A stretch of 15,112 nt of DNA, taken from positions 1 through 15,112 of the forward strand of contig USAL01000038.1 of NCBI GenBank assembly GCA_900552545.1, in the 5' to 3' direction. Numbering within the stretch: position 1 is the stretch's first letter; each line of letters starts with the position of its first letter. This document shows positions 7,977 through 15,112 of this stretch, piece by piece. The notes below the pieces were generated by a model that searched no databases, was not told the origin of the DNA, and saw only the letters and a program-made list of their open reading frames with translations. Source of the DNA: an uncultured Sutterella sp. (lineage in GTDB: Bacteria; Pseudomonadota; Gammaproteobacteria; Burkholderiales; Burkholderiaceae_F). Made by a program: the position numbers and the translations under genes.

Positions 7977-8272
7977 GGTATCTTTTAGGAGCGTTTTTGT
8001 GTCGGCGCCGACGGCGCGGCATCAATAAAAAAGGCCGCAGGTCGTCGTCGAAGAAGTCGAAAAATGAGCCAGAATGCGTGCACAGTACGCCGAATCAGCC
8101 GGGGTGCCGGGGTGCGGCGAGGCGCTGCGAAAAAGACGCAGCCCGCGGGCGCAACACACCCGCACGCCTCGACGGAATCGAGGCATGCCGCATCAAGACC
8201 GAAAGTATATTGGATGTTTTGCAAGGGGCTGTGGACGACCAACCCCAAGCTTGCAAGGAAATGTTTTTTCCC
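7977..8272. promoter_or_regulatory. Divergent intergenic region between ybgC and the peptide transporter operon
   Basis: About 296 bp with no supported gene. It holds a perfect 12-bp palindrome GTCGGCGCCGAC (8001-8012) and two short hairpins: GCTGCG/CGCAGC (8124-8142) and CCTCGA/TCGAGG (8167-8183). A TATATT that could be a -10 for the rightward operon lies at 8206-8211, without a good -35. A stem-loop at 8219-8256 touches the presumed ribosome site. Both operons must start here, but I cannot place either promoter securely. Confidence 0.4.
8219..8256 (+). promoter_or_regulatory. Stem-loop touching the ribosome site of the solute-binding protein gene
   Basis: TTGCAA-GGGG (8219-8228) can pair with CCCC (8243-8246) and, after a 4-nt AAGC bulge, TTGCAA (8251-8256). 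The 3' arm overlaps AAGGAA (8255-8260), the likely Shine-Dalgarno. TTGCAAGG also occurs as a direct repeat at 8219 and 8251. A translational switch is possible but is only inferred. Confidence 0.3.
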
Positions 8273-10612
8273 ATGAGCCTACCGTTTTTGAGACTTCAGG
8301 CGCGCCCGGGCGCGGCCAGGGGAAAAGAAAGGGTCGCTGCTGCCGGGACCGGCGAGCGCAGGCTCACGCCCGAGCCCTTTTTACTCTTCGCGTTTTTCAT
8401 CCTCGCGGCCGCGGCGCTTTTTCTGACGGGCTGCTCGCGCCCGGTCAATGCGCCCCGCACGCTTGATGAGTACGCGGGCAACACGCTTTTTTCAAGCTTC
8501 TCCGGCAGAAGCCCCCGCACGCTGGATCCGCAGGAGTCGTACTCGTCCGATGAGACGCTCTACGTCTACGGCACCTACGAGATGCTCTACGGCTATCACT
8601 ACTTGAAGCGCCCCTACGAGCTCGTGCCGCGCGCGGCCGCGGCCGTGGTCGCGCCCGTCTACTATGACGACAAGGGCGAGGTGCTCCCCGAGGATGCGCC
8701 GACAAGCCGCATTGCCCGCTCGGTCTACCGCATCCCGATCAAGAAGGGGATGAAGTTTGCGCCGCACCCGGCCTTTGCCAAGGATGAGAAGGGCAACTAC
8801 CTCTACCACAAGCTCTCCGTTGAAGCGGCCGCGGCGCTGCATTCGCCCTTGGATTTGCCTCAACGCGGCACGCGCGAGGTCACGGCCGAGGACTTCGTCT
8901 ACGGCATCAAGCGCATCGGGTCGCCTGCGATCGTAAGCCCCGTGCTTTCGGCCATGCAGGCAAGCATCGTGGGGCTAGCGGACTTCGCGCGCACGGCCCA
9001 AGAACGCGCGCAGGCCCTGCGCGAGGCGGAAGGCGACGACTGGCTTGATCTGAGGGAGATTCCCTTGGCGGGCGTGCGGGCGCTTGATCGTTATACGCTC
9101 GAAATCACAATCAAGGGCAAGTACACGCAGTTTTCCAACTGGCTCACGATGAACTTCTTTGCGCCCGTGCCCTGGGAGGCCGAGCGCTTCTATCACAACG
9201 CGGGCTTTAAGGAAAACAACATTTCGCTTGCGACCTGGCCCGTGGGTGCAGGACCCTTCATGCTCGTGAAGTCGCTCATCAACCGCGAGCACATTCTCGA
9301 GCGCAATCCCAACTATCGCTTCGAGCCCTACCCGTGCGAGGGCGAAGCAGCCGATGAAAAGGCCGGGATGCTTGCCGACTGCGGCAAGCCCACGCCCTTT
9401 CTCGACCGGATCGTGATGACGATGGAAAAGGAAGCAATTCCCACCACGACGAAGTTCCTGCAGGGCTACTACGACAGCCCGCAGATCATGCGCCTTGACG
9501 TGGGCCAGGGCTACCTCGTGGCGATGGGCGACGACCCGGAAAAAGAGAAGCTCTACCGCGGGCGCAACCTGCAGTTTCCTTCGACGGTCGAGGCAAGCAT
9601 CTCGTACATTGGTTTCAACTGGCTCGACCCTGTGGTGGGCGCAGGGCGCACGCCCGAAGAGGCCCGCAGAAACCGCCTTCTGCGTCAAGCGATCAGCATT
9701 GCGCTTGATTGGGAGGAAGAGATCGCCATCTTCTCAAAGGGCCAGGGGCGCGCGGCGCACGGGCCGTTGCCGCCGGGACTTTTCGGCTTTCGCGAGCAGG
9801 GGCCCACGGCCTTCAACGACGTGGTCTACAAAAATGACGCCCAGGGGCGCACGGTGCGCCGCTCGATCGACGAGGCCCGTGAGCTGCTGCGGCAGGCGGG
9901 CTATCCCGACGGGCGCGACGCCGCCACAGGCCGCCCCCTTGTGCTCAACTTCGACTGGCAGAGCGCCGCGGCGGGGTCGAAGGCATATCTTGAGTGGGTT
10001 GCCAAGCAGTTTGCCAAGCTCGGCATCCAGCTTGAGGTGCGCGCCACCGACTACAACCGCTTTCAGGAAAAGATGCTCAAAGGTTCTGCGCAGATCTACC
10101 TCTGGGGGTGGCTTGCGGACTATCCCGACGCGGAGAACTTCTTCACGCTTCTGTATGGTCCCAACAGCAAGGTTGCCTCAAACGGCGGCGAAAACGCAAG
10201 CAACTACGCCAATGCCGAGTTCGATGCGCTCTTTGCGCGCATGAAGGACCTCGCGAACACGCCCGAAAAGTCGCGCCTGATCGACGAAATGACCCGCATC
10301 GTGCAGCGCGACGCCATCTGGTCCTTCGGCTACTACCCGACCTCGGTCGCCGCCCTGCAGCACTGGGTGAAGAACGCCAAGCCCACGCAGATGATCCGCT
10401 ACAACGTGCAGTACATCCGCGTCGATGCCGATGAGCGCGTCGAGAAGATCCGCGAGTGGAACCAGCCTGTCGTCTGGCCCGTTGCCGTTGCGCTCGTTCT
10501 TTTTGCCCTTCTCGTCTGGCGCGTGCGGGTGCGCGCGGCCGAACTCTCGCGCAAAAAGGGCATTGCTTCGGACCGGGGCCAAGGAAAGAATGAAGAAGGA
10601 GGCGCGCCATGA
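8273..10612 (+). CDS. Peptide-type ABC transporter solute-binding lipoprotein (family 5) with C-terminal membrane helix
   Basis: This binds peptides or related solutes in the periplasm and delivers them to the permeases encoded next. From ATG 8273 it has 779 residues. A hydrophobic segment (36-50) leads to lipobox LTGC with C54, so it is probably a lipoprotein. Family SBP_bac_5 features follow: an N-terminal region around SPRTLDPQESYSSDETLYVY, a central VGAGPFMLVKS, and a C-terminal SAQIYLWGWLADYPDAENFF that is diagnostic of peptide-binding members. Oddities are the size (DppA and OppA are about 535-545), a long basic leader before the signal helix, and a second hydrophobic helix near the end (about 733-749, PVAVALVLFALLVW) followed by a basic tail. 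The protein could thus be tethered at both ends. The start is uncertain; ATG 8261 and TTG 8288 are alternatives. AAGGAA lies 12 nt before ATG 8273. Its stop overlaps the next start (ATGA). Confidence 0.9.
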   Translation: MSLPFLRLQARPGAARGKERVAAAGTGERRLTPEPFLLFAFFILAAAALFLTGCSRPVNAPRTLDEYAGNTLFSSFSGRSPRTLDPQESYSSDETLYVYGTYEMLYGYHYLKRPYELVPRAAAAVVAPVYYDDKGEVLPEDAPTSRIARSVYRIPIKKGMKFAPHPAFAKDEKGNYLYHKLSVEAAAALHSPLDLPQRGTREVTAEDFVYGIKRIGSPAIVSPVLSAMQASIVGLADFARTAQERAQALREAEGDDWLDLREIPLAGVRALDRYTLEITIKGKYTQFSNWLTMNFFAPVPWEAERFYHNAGFKENNISLATWPVGAGPFMLVKSLINREHILERNPNYRFEPYPCEGEAADEKAGMLADCGKPTPFLDRIVMTMEKEAIPTTTKFLQGYYDSPQIMRLDVGQGYLVAMGDDPEKEKLYRGRNLQFPSTVEASISYIGFNWLDPVVGAGRTPEEARRNRLLRQAISIALDWEEEIAIFSKGQGRAAHGPLPPGLFGFREQGPTAFNDVVYKNDAQGRTVRRSIDEARELLRQAGYPDGRDAATGRPLVLNFDWQSAAAGSKAYLEWVAKQFAKLGIQLEVRATDYNRFQEKMLKGSAQIYLWGWLADYPDAENFFTLLYGPNSKVASNGGENASNYANAEFDALFARMKDLANTPEKSRLIDEMTRIVQRDAIWSFGYYPTSVAALQHWVKNAKPTQMIRYNVQYIRVDADERVEKIREWNQPVVWPVAVALVLFALLVWRVRVRAAELSRKKGIASDRGQGKNEEGGAP

Positions 10613-11586
10613 TGGGCTACATCGTGCGCCGTATCTGCTACGGCTTTTTGATCCTTTTGGGCGTCAATGCGCTCACCTTCGCGCTCTTTTTTGCCGTCAA
10701 TACGCCAGACGACATGGCGCGGCTTGCGATCGGCGGGCGCTACGTCACGGCCGACGCGATCGAGCGCTGGAAGGAGCAGCACGGCTACGACCTGCCGCTT
10801 GTCTACAACGACGCCGCCCCAGGCATTGAAAAGGTGACGCAGACCATCTTCTTTCAGCGCTCGGCGCCGCTTTTAAAGGGCGATCTAGGGCTCTCCGACG
10901 CAGGTCGCAGCATCAACCGCGAAATTGCCGACCGCGTGGGGCCCTCGCTTGCGTTGGCCGTGCCCACGTTCATTCTGGGCATCTTCGTGATGGTGTGCTT
11001 TTCGCTCATGTTGGTCATCGTGAGGCGCACACGCCTTGAATGGTCGGGCGTCGCGTTCAGCGTCTGCGTGATGAGCATCTCGAGCCTTTTTTACATCATC
11101 TTCGGGCAGTGGCTTTTTGCAAAGACCCTAAGGCTCGTGCCCGTTTCGGGCTTCATGGACGGCTGGTCGATGACGACCTTTTTGCTGCTGCCGGTCGCAA
11201 TCGGCATCTTCTCGCGCTTGGGTAGCGACACACTTTTATACCGCGCGATGTTTCTTGAGGAGGTCGGCAAGGATTACGTGCGCACGGCCCGCGCCAAGGG
11301 CGCAAGCGAGTCGCGCGTGATGTTTAATCACGTGCTGAGAAACGCCATGCTCCCGATTCTGACGAGCACGGTGGCGGTGTTTCCGCTTCTATTCATGGGC
11401 TCGCTCATCATGGAAAGCTTCTTCGGCATTCCGGGTCTGGGCTCCTACACGATCGACGCGATCAACGCGCAGGACTTTGCAATCGTGCGCGCCATGGTGT
11501 TTCTCGGAACGGCGGCCTATGTGCTGGGGCTCATTCTCACCGACATCAGCTACACGATCGCCGATCCGCGCATCAGGCTCAAGTAG
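10609..11586 (+). CDS. Peptide ABC transporter permease, DppB/OppB/YejB class
   Basis: This is one of the two membrane channel subunits of the importer, 325 residues long with about six membrane helices. The N-terminus MMGYIVRRICYGFLILLGVN and the GDLGLS motif (91-96) are typical of the DppB family. The cytoplasmic coupling (EAA) loop, which docks on the ATPase, is at about 218-248 (EVGKDYVRTARAKGASESRV). The C-terminus DISYTIADPRIRLK is also family-like. The ATG at 10609 overlaps the stop of the binding-protein gene (ATGA), with AAGGAGG six nt upstream; ATG 10612 is an alternative that changes only one residue. This arrangement indicates translational coupling. Confidence 0.93.
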   Translation: MMGYIVRRICYGFLILLGVNALTFALFFAVNTPDDMARLAIGGRYVTADAIERWKEQHGYDLPLVYNDAAPGIEKVTQTIFFQRSAPLLKGDLGLSDAGRSINREIADRVGPSLALAVPTFILGIFVMVCFSLMLVIVRRTRLEWSGVAFSVCVMSISSLFYIIFGQWLFAKTLRLVPVSGFMDGWSMTTFLLLPVAIGIFSRLGSDTLLYRAMFLEEVGKDYVRTARAKGASESRVMFNHVLRNAMLPILTSTVAVFPLLFMGSLIMESFFGIPGLGSYTIDAINAQDFAIVRAMVFLGTAAYVLGLILTDISYTIADPRIRLK

Positions 11587-11607
11587 GCACGCGAGGAAAA
11601 TCTAGAC

Positions 11608-13011
11608 ATGTTCGACGTGAAGTTCGTTTTTCTCTACACCGACGCCGTGCTGTGGGTTCTGCTTGCCGTGGTCGTTTTCTACGCCTGGCGCGCGGCGAGG
11701 ATGCCCTTGGTCGCGCACAAGTGGCGCCGGGTGCTTGCCAATAAGACGGCACTTGCCGCTGCGGCCGTGCTCTCGGTCTTTTTCGTGATTGCTCTAAGCG
11801 ACAGCGTGCACTTTCGCCGGGCGCTGCCCGAGGCGATAGGCCAGCAGACGGCCTACGAGACGCAGACCGTCTCGCTTCTTGACGTCGTGGTGGGCGAGCA
11901 CATCGCAGGGCGCGAGCGCAGCTATTCGGCTCCCTTTTCGCTTTTTGACTTCGACAAGACGACGGTGCTCACCGACAAGGGAAGCGAGCGCGTCTTTCAG
12001 CGCCTAAAGGGCGCCTCGCCCGAAATCGAAACCTCGGGCATGCGGCTCAAGTTCATCAAGAAGACCGCCGCGGGCGTGATGACCGCCGCGCTTTTCCTGG
12101 GGCTCTTCTGGTTTGTGCTTGCGGCCTTTGTGAAGCTCGTCAAGGGCGGAGCGTACACGGACGCATTGCGGTGCGTGACCGCTTCCGACAACCCCTGGCG
12201 GCCTGCCATTCTGGTGTGGCAGGCGACGATTCTCATCACGGCGCTTCTTGTGTTCTGGTGGCCCTCCTGGCACGTGCTCGGCACGGACGCCACGGGCAAC
12301 GATGCGTTTTTGAGCGCCCTAAAGAGCGTGCGCACGGCCTTCGTGATCGGGTCGCTTGCCACCCTCACGACGCTTCCCTTTGCCGTGGTGCTGGGCATCT
12401 GCGCGGGCTACTTCAAGGGGCGCGTCGACGATGTCATTCAGTACATCTACACGACCTTGAGCTCCATTCCGTCGGTGCTTTTGATCGCCGCATCGGTGCT
12501 CATGGTGCAGGTCTTCATCGACAAGAATCCGCAGCTTTACGCGACGGGGCTTGAGCGGGCCGACCTGAGGCTTTTTCTTCTGGCTGCCATCATCGGCATG
12601 ACGAGCTGGGCAGGACTTGCGAGGCTTTTGCGCGCCGAGACGATGAAGGTCTCGGCCATGGACTTCGTCACCGCCGCGCGCGCCTTCGGCGTGTCGCACG
12701 CGCGCATCATGGCGCGGCACGTCTTTCCCAACGTCGTTCACATCGTGCTCATCGTGACCGTGCTCGACTTCTCGAGCATCGTGCTCTACGAGGCAGTCTT
12801 GAGCTACGTGGGCGTGGGCGTTGATCCGACGATGGACTCCTTTGGCTCCATGATCAACGCCGCGGCCGTGGAGATGAGCCGCTCGCCCGTGATCTGGTGG
12901 AACCTTCTTGCTTCGTTTCTCTTCATGGTGACGCTGGTGCTCGCCGCCAACCTTTTTGCCTCGGGCGTGCGTGAGGCCTTTGATCCGCGTGCAGGAGGCC
13001 GCCATGCTTGA
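11608..13011 (+). CDS. Peptide ABC transporter permease, DppC/OppC/YejE class, with extended N-terminus
   Basis: This is the second channel subunit. The C-terminal ~250 residues are a standard DppC-type permease: LGTDATGNDAF (224-234) is the family GTDxxGxD motif, and the EAA loop is at about 344-374 (MDFVTAARAFGVSHARIMAR). The end, SGVREAFDPRAGG, is typical. At 467 residues it is about 150 longer than common DppC/OppC. The extra N-terminal part has predicted helices at about 12-28, 47-64 and 155-176, with a ~90-residue loop at 65-150 (likely periplasmic) that I cannot assign; a further helix at about 200-219 leads into the permease core. GAGGAA lies 9 nt before the ATG, and the gap from the first permease is 21 nt. 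Its last 8 nt overlap the ATPase gene. Confidence 0.92.
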   Translation: MFDVKFVFLYTDAVLWVLLAVVVFYAWRAARMPLVAHKWRRVLANKTALAAAAVLSVFFVIALSDSVHFRRALPEAIGQQTAYETQTVSLLDVVVGEHIAGRERSYSAPFSLFDFDKTTVLTDKGSERVFQRLKGASPEIETSGMRLKFIKKTAAGVMTAALFLGLFWFVLAAFVKLVKGGAYTDALRCVTASDNPWRPAILVWQATILITALLVFWWPSWHVLGTDATGNDAFLSALKSVRTAFVIGSLATLTTLPFAVVLGICAGYFKGRVDDVIQYIYTTLSSIPSVLLIAASVLMVQVFIDKNPQLYATGLERADLRLFLLAAIIGMTSWAGLARLLRAETMKVSAMDFVTAARAFGVSHARIMARHVFPNVVHIVLIVTVLDFSSIVLYEAVLSYVGVGVDPTMDSFGSMINAAAVEMSRSPVIWWNLLASFLFMVTLVLAANLFASGVREAFDPRAGGRHA

Positions 13012-14809
13012 GGTAAAGAACCTTCACGTGGCCGTGCAGGCCGAAAGTGGCCTTCTTGAAGCCGTGAGCGGCGTGAGCTTTCGCGTCAATGCCGGCGAAT
13101 GCTTTGCCCTTGTGGGCGAATCGGGCTGCGGCAAGTCGCTCACGGCTCTTTCGATCATGCGGCTTTTGCCGCCCGCGGCTGAAATCACTGCGGGCGAGGT
13201 GATTCTCAACGGCGAGGATCTTCTGGCGCTGCCCGAGCACGAGATGCAGTCGCGCCGGGGCGATCGGATCGCGATGATCTTTCAGGAGCCCGGTACGAGT
13301 TTGAATCCCGTGATGACCGTGGGCGATCAGATCGTCGAGGCCGTGCGGCTGCACCGGAAGGTGTCCTCGCACGAGGCGCGCGAGATTGCGCTTCGCTGGC
13401 TTGCCCGCGTCGGGCTCGATGCGCCGGGGGCAAGCGCCGCCGACCGGTTTGATGCCTTTGCCCATGAGCTCTCGGGCGGACAGAAGCAGCGCGTGATGAT
13501 TGCCATGGCGCTTGCCTGCGAGCCCGACGTCGTCATTGCCGATGAACCCACGACGGCGCTTGATGTGACGCTGCAGGCGCAGATTCTCGCGCTGTTGCGG
13601 GAGCTGCAGGCCGAGCGCGGCATTGCGCTCGTTCTCATTACGCATGATCTCGCCGTGGTGCGCGAGTGTGCCGACCGGGTGGCCCTGATGTACGCAGGCG
13701 AAATCGTCGAGGAGGCGCCGGTCGAAGACTTCTTTGCCGCTCCCGCGCACCCGTACGCGCGGCAGCTTCTGGCGGCCGTTCCGAGCGCGGGCAAAAGCGC
13801 GACGGCATTGGCGGGCATTGCCGGCACCGTGCCGGAACTCTCGGCCATGCCCTCGGGCTGCCGCTTTGCGCCGCGCTGTGCGGCGGCCGAGCCGCGGTGC
13901 TTTAAAAAGAAGGTGCCGTTGGTGCAACTCTCTGAGGCGGCTTGCGTGCGCTGCCTGCGCGCAAGGACGCCGATCGCGCCCATCAAGGTACGGCCGGCTC
14001 CGCAAACGCGCGCGGGCGACGTGGTGCTTGTAATCAATCATCTCAACGTGGCCTACGAAAAGGCCGGAGGACTTTTCCGTGCGCGCCGGCGCTTTGAGGC
14101 CGTGCGCGACGTAAGCCTTGCGGTGCGCGCGGGAGAGACGCTGGCCCTTGTGGGCGAGTCGGGGTCGGGCAAGACCACGCTGGCCAAGGCCGCTCTGGGG
14201 CTTTTGCCCGAAGCGCGCATTTCGGGCACTGTGCGGCTTGCAGGACAAAGCGCCTACGATGCCAGGGGGCGCTTTGACATGCGCTTTCATGCCCTGGCGC
14301 AAATCGTCTTTCAGGATCCCTTTGCCTCGCTTGATCCCCGCATGACGGTGGGAGAGTGCATCGAAGAGGGCATGATGACGCTGCTCCCGACGCTCACCGC
14401 CCAAGAGCGCGCCGCGCGGGTTGAAGCGCTGTTGGCGCGTGTGGGGCTCTCGGCCAGCGCCGCGATGAAGCTTCCGCATGAGTTTTCGGGCGGCCAGCGC
14501 CAGCGCATTGCCATTGCCCGCGCGCTTGCCGTCGAGCCTCGCATCATCATCTGCGACGAGCCCACGAGCGCGCTTGACGTCTCGGTTCAGGCGCAGATTC
14601 TCAATCTGCTGCGCGACATCCAGGCGCAGACGGGCGTAGCGATTCTTCTCATCACGCACAACTTTGCGGTCGTCGAGTACCTCGCGCACACCGTGGCGGT
14701 GATGCGCGCAGGCGAACTCGTTGAGTCGGGCGAGGCTCGGGAGGTTCTTGCTTACCCGAAAAGCGCCTACACGCGCGAGCTTCTTGCGGCGGTGCCGCGG
14801 CTTTTCTAG
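13004..14809 (+). CDS. Peptide ABC transporter ATPase, two fused nucleotide-binding domains (YejF-like)
   Basis: This powers the importer. It is a 601-residue protein that joins what OppD and OppF do separately. Domain 1 has Walker A GESGCGKS (38-45), signature LSGGQ (156-160) and Walker B VVIADE (176-181). Domain 2 has Walker A GESGSGKT (384-391), signature FSGGQ (494-498) and Walker B IIICDE (514-519). Both domains therefore appear catalytically complete. Between them lies the OppD/DppD-type Cys-rich extension with C286, C292, C299, C314 and C317 (GCRFAPRCAAAEPRC), a motif that holds an Fe-S cluster in some relatives. The start at 13004 is chosen because AGGAGG (12993-12998) lies 5 nt before it and MLEVKNLHV fits the family start. 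An upstream ATG at 12956 would add 16 atypical residues. It overlaps the permease by 8 nt and ends the operon. Confidence 0.95.
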   Translation: MLEVKNLHVAVQAESGLLEAVSGVSFRVNAGECFALVGESGCGKSLTALSIMRLLPPAAEITAGEVILNGEDLLALPEHEMQSRRGDRIAMIFQEPGTSLNPVMTVGDQIVEAVRLHRKVSSHEAREIALRWLARVGLDAPGASAADRFDAFAHELSGGQKQRVMIAMALACEPDVVIADEPTTALDVTLQAQILALLRELQAERGIALVLITHDLAVVRECADRVALMYAGEIVEEAPVEDFFAAPAHPYARQLLAAVPSAGKSATALAGIAGTVPELSAMPSGCRFAPRCAAAEPRCFKKKVPLVQLSEAACVRCLRARTPIAPIKVRPAPQTRAGDVVLVINHLNVAYEKAGGLFRARRRFEAVRDVSLAVRAGETLALVGESGSGKTTLAKAALGLLPEARISGTVRLAGQSAYDARGRFDMRFHALAQIVFQDPFASLDPRMTVGECIEEGMMTLLPTLTAQERAARVEALLARVGLSASAAMKLPHEFSGGQRQRIAIARALAVEPRIIICDEPTSALDVSVQAQILNLLRDIQAQTGVAILLITHNFAVVEYLAHTVAVMRAGELVESGEAREVLAYPKSAYTRELLAAVPRLF

Positions 14810-14847
14810 AGCACGGGCCTTCGCGCGGGCGACAACAGCAAAAAACA

Positions 14848-14885
14848 AAAAAGGCGAAGCCTTTTCCAGGGGGCTTCGCCTTTTT
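14848..14885. terminator. Bidirectional Rho-independent terminator
   Basis: AAAAAGGCGAAGCC (14848-14861) pairs perfectly with GGCTTCGCCTTTTT (14872-14885): a 14-bp stem with a 10-nt loop, an A-run before and a T-run within the 3' arm. It closes the peptide transporter operon and the convergent permease gene at the right edge. Confidence 0.93.
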
Positions 14886-14904
14886 GGTGATTAGTTTTTG
14901 CGTT

Positions 14905-15112
14905 TTAGCGGGCGTCGCTGATGCGGAAGCGCTTTTCGATGTAGCCCACCAGACGCGTGATGGAAAGCGTCATGATGAGGTAGAGGATGGCGACCGCCGT
15001 CCAGATTTCAAGCGAGCCGTAGGTCTCGGAAATGATGAGTTGGCCCGAGCGGGTGAGCTCCTCGAAGCCGATCACCGACACGAGCGAGGAGTCCTTGAGC
15101 ATGGCGATGAAT
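14905..15112 (-). CDS. Polar amino acid ABC transporter permease, C-terminal end (5' partial)
   Basis: The frame is open to the window edge, so this is the last ~69 residues of a longer gene whose start lies to the right. It reads FIAMLKDSSLVSVIGFEELT at the visible beginning, a hallmark of the HisM/GlnP/GltK permease family, followed by a final membrane helix (AVAILYLIMTLSITRLVGYI) and a short basic tail EKRFRISDAR. These proteins form the channel of importers for amino acids such as glutamine, glutamate or cystine. The substrate cannot be told from this fragment. It is convergent with the peptide transporter operon and shares the terminator at 14848-14885. Confidence 0.9.
   Translation of the reverse strand, partial: FIAMLKDSSLVSVIGFEELTRSGQLIISETYGSLEIWTAVAILYLIMTLSITRLVGYIEKRFRISDAR

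Noticed and set aside
7985..8248. 87-codon minus-strand frame upstream of ybgC
   Set aside because: It is Arg/Ala/Cys-rich with no recognisable domain or ribosome site and lies where both divergent operons need their promoters.
7997..8272. Upstream extension of the solute-binding protein (92 extra residues)
   Set aside because: The extra sequence is Arg/Lys/Cys-rich and lies in the intergenic region; the signal helix and lipobox place the start near 8261-8288.
12923..14848. Long minus-strand open frame (641 codons) opposite the ATPase gene
   Set aside because: It is Arg/His/Ala-rich with no recognisable domain, while the plus strand carries complete ABC ATPase motifs and a good ribosome site.

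Overview
The window is GC-rich, gene-dense, ordinary-looking bacterial chromosome. Several features point to a Gram-negative proteobacterium: an ybgC-tolQ-tolR-tolA cluster, a lipoprotein-type solute-binding protein feeding a Dpp/Opp/Yej-class importer, and a sigma-54-type regulator with an NtrC-like DNA-binding end. The overall style suggests a betaproteobacterium, perhaps of the Burkholderiales/Sutterellaceae type. That placement is an inference from gene style and not a measured result. I see no insertion sequence, prophage, CRISPR array, tRNA or rRNA.

Layout from left to right. Positions 1-1212 (+) hold the 3' part of a sigma-54-interaction AAA+ regulator whose sensor domain lies outside the window. 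A strong bidirectional terminator and a separate perfect 15-bp hairpin follow. Positions 1380-2714 (-) hold a branched-chain amino acid carrier gene (brnQ) broken by one in-frame TAG. The roughly 500-bp divergent region at 2715-3219 has no convincing gene but has a run of inverted repeats and promoter-like sequence. An apparent two-gene operon follows at 3220-4741 (+): an RlmN/Cfr-family radical SAM methyltransferase and a small two-helix membrane protein of unknown function. After a bidirectional terminator, the envelope operon ybgC-tolQ-tolR-tolA runs leftward from 7976 to 4851. The cluster ends at tolA, with no tolB or pal behind it. From 8273 to 14809 (+) there is a four-gene peptide importer operon: solute-binding lipoprotein, two permeases and a fused double ATPase, with overlapping or closely spaced genes. 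A third bidirectional terminator precedes the C-terminal end of a polar amino acid ABC permease (14905-15112, -), which is cut by the window edge.

How the genes work together. TolQ, TolR and TolA form the inner-membrane, proton-motive-force-driven part of the Tol-Pal envelope system, and YbgC is its usual thioesterase companion. The four-gene operon should form one complete ABC importer for peptides or similar solutes. brnQ and the right-edge permease are further amino acid uptake genes, which fits an organism that relies on peptides and amino acids, although brnQ appears inactivated here.

I did not find a clear undescribed system. The observations most worth a second look are the amber codon in brnQ, the altered GAFTGA loop of the left-edge regulator, the structured region upstream of brnQ, the RlmN/Cfr-type paralogue and its membrane-protein partner, and the unusual architecture of the peptide importer proteins.
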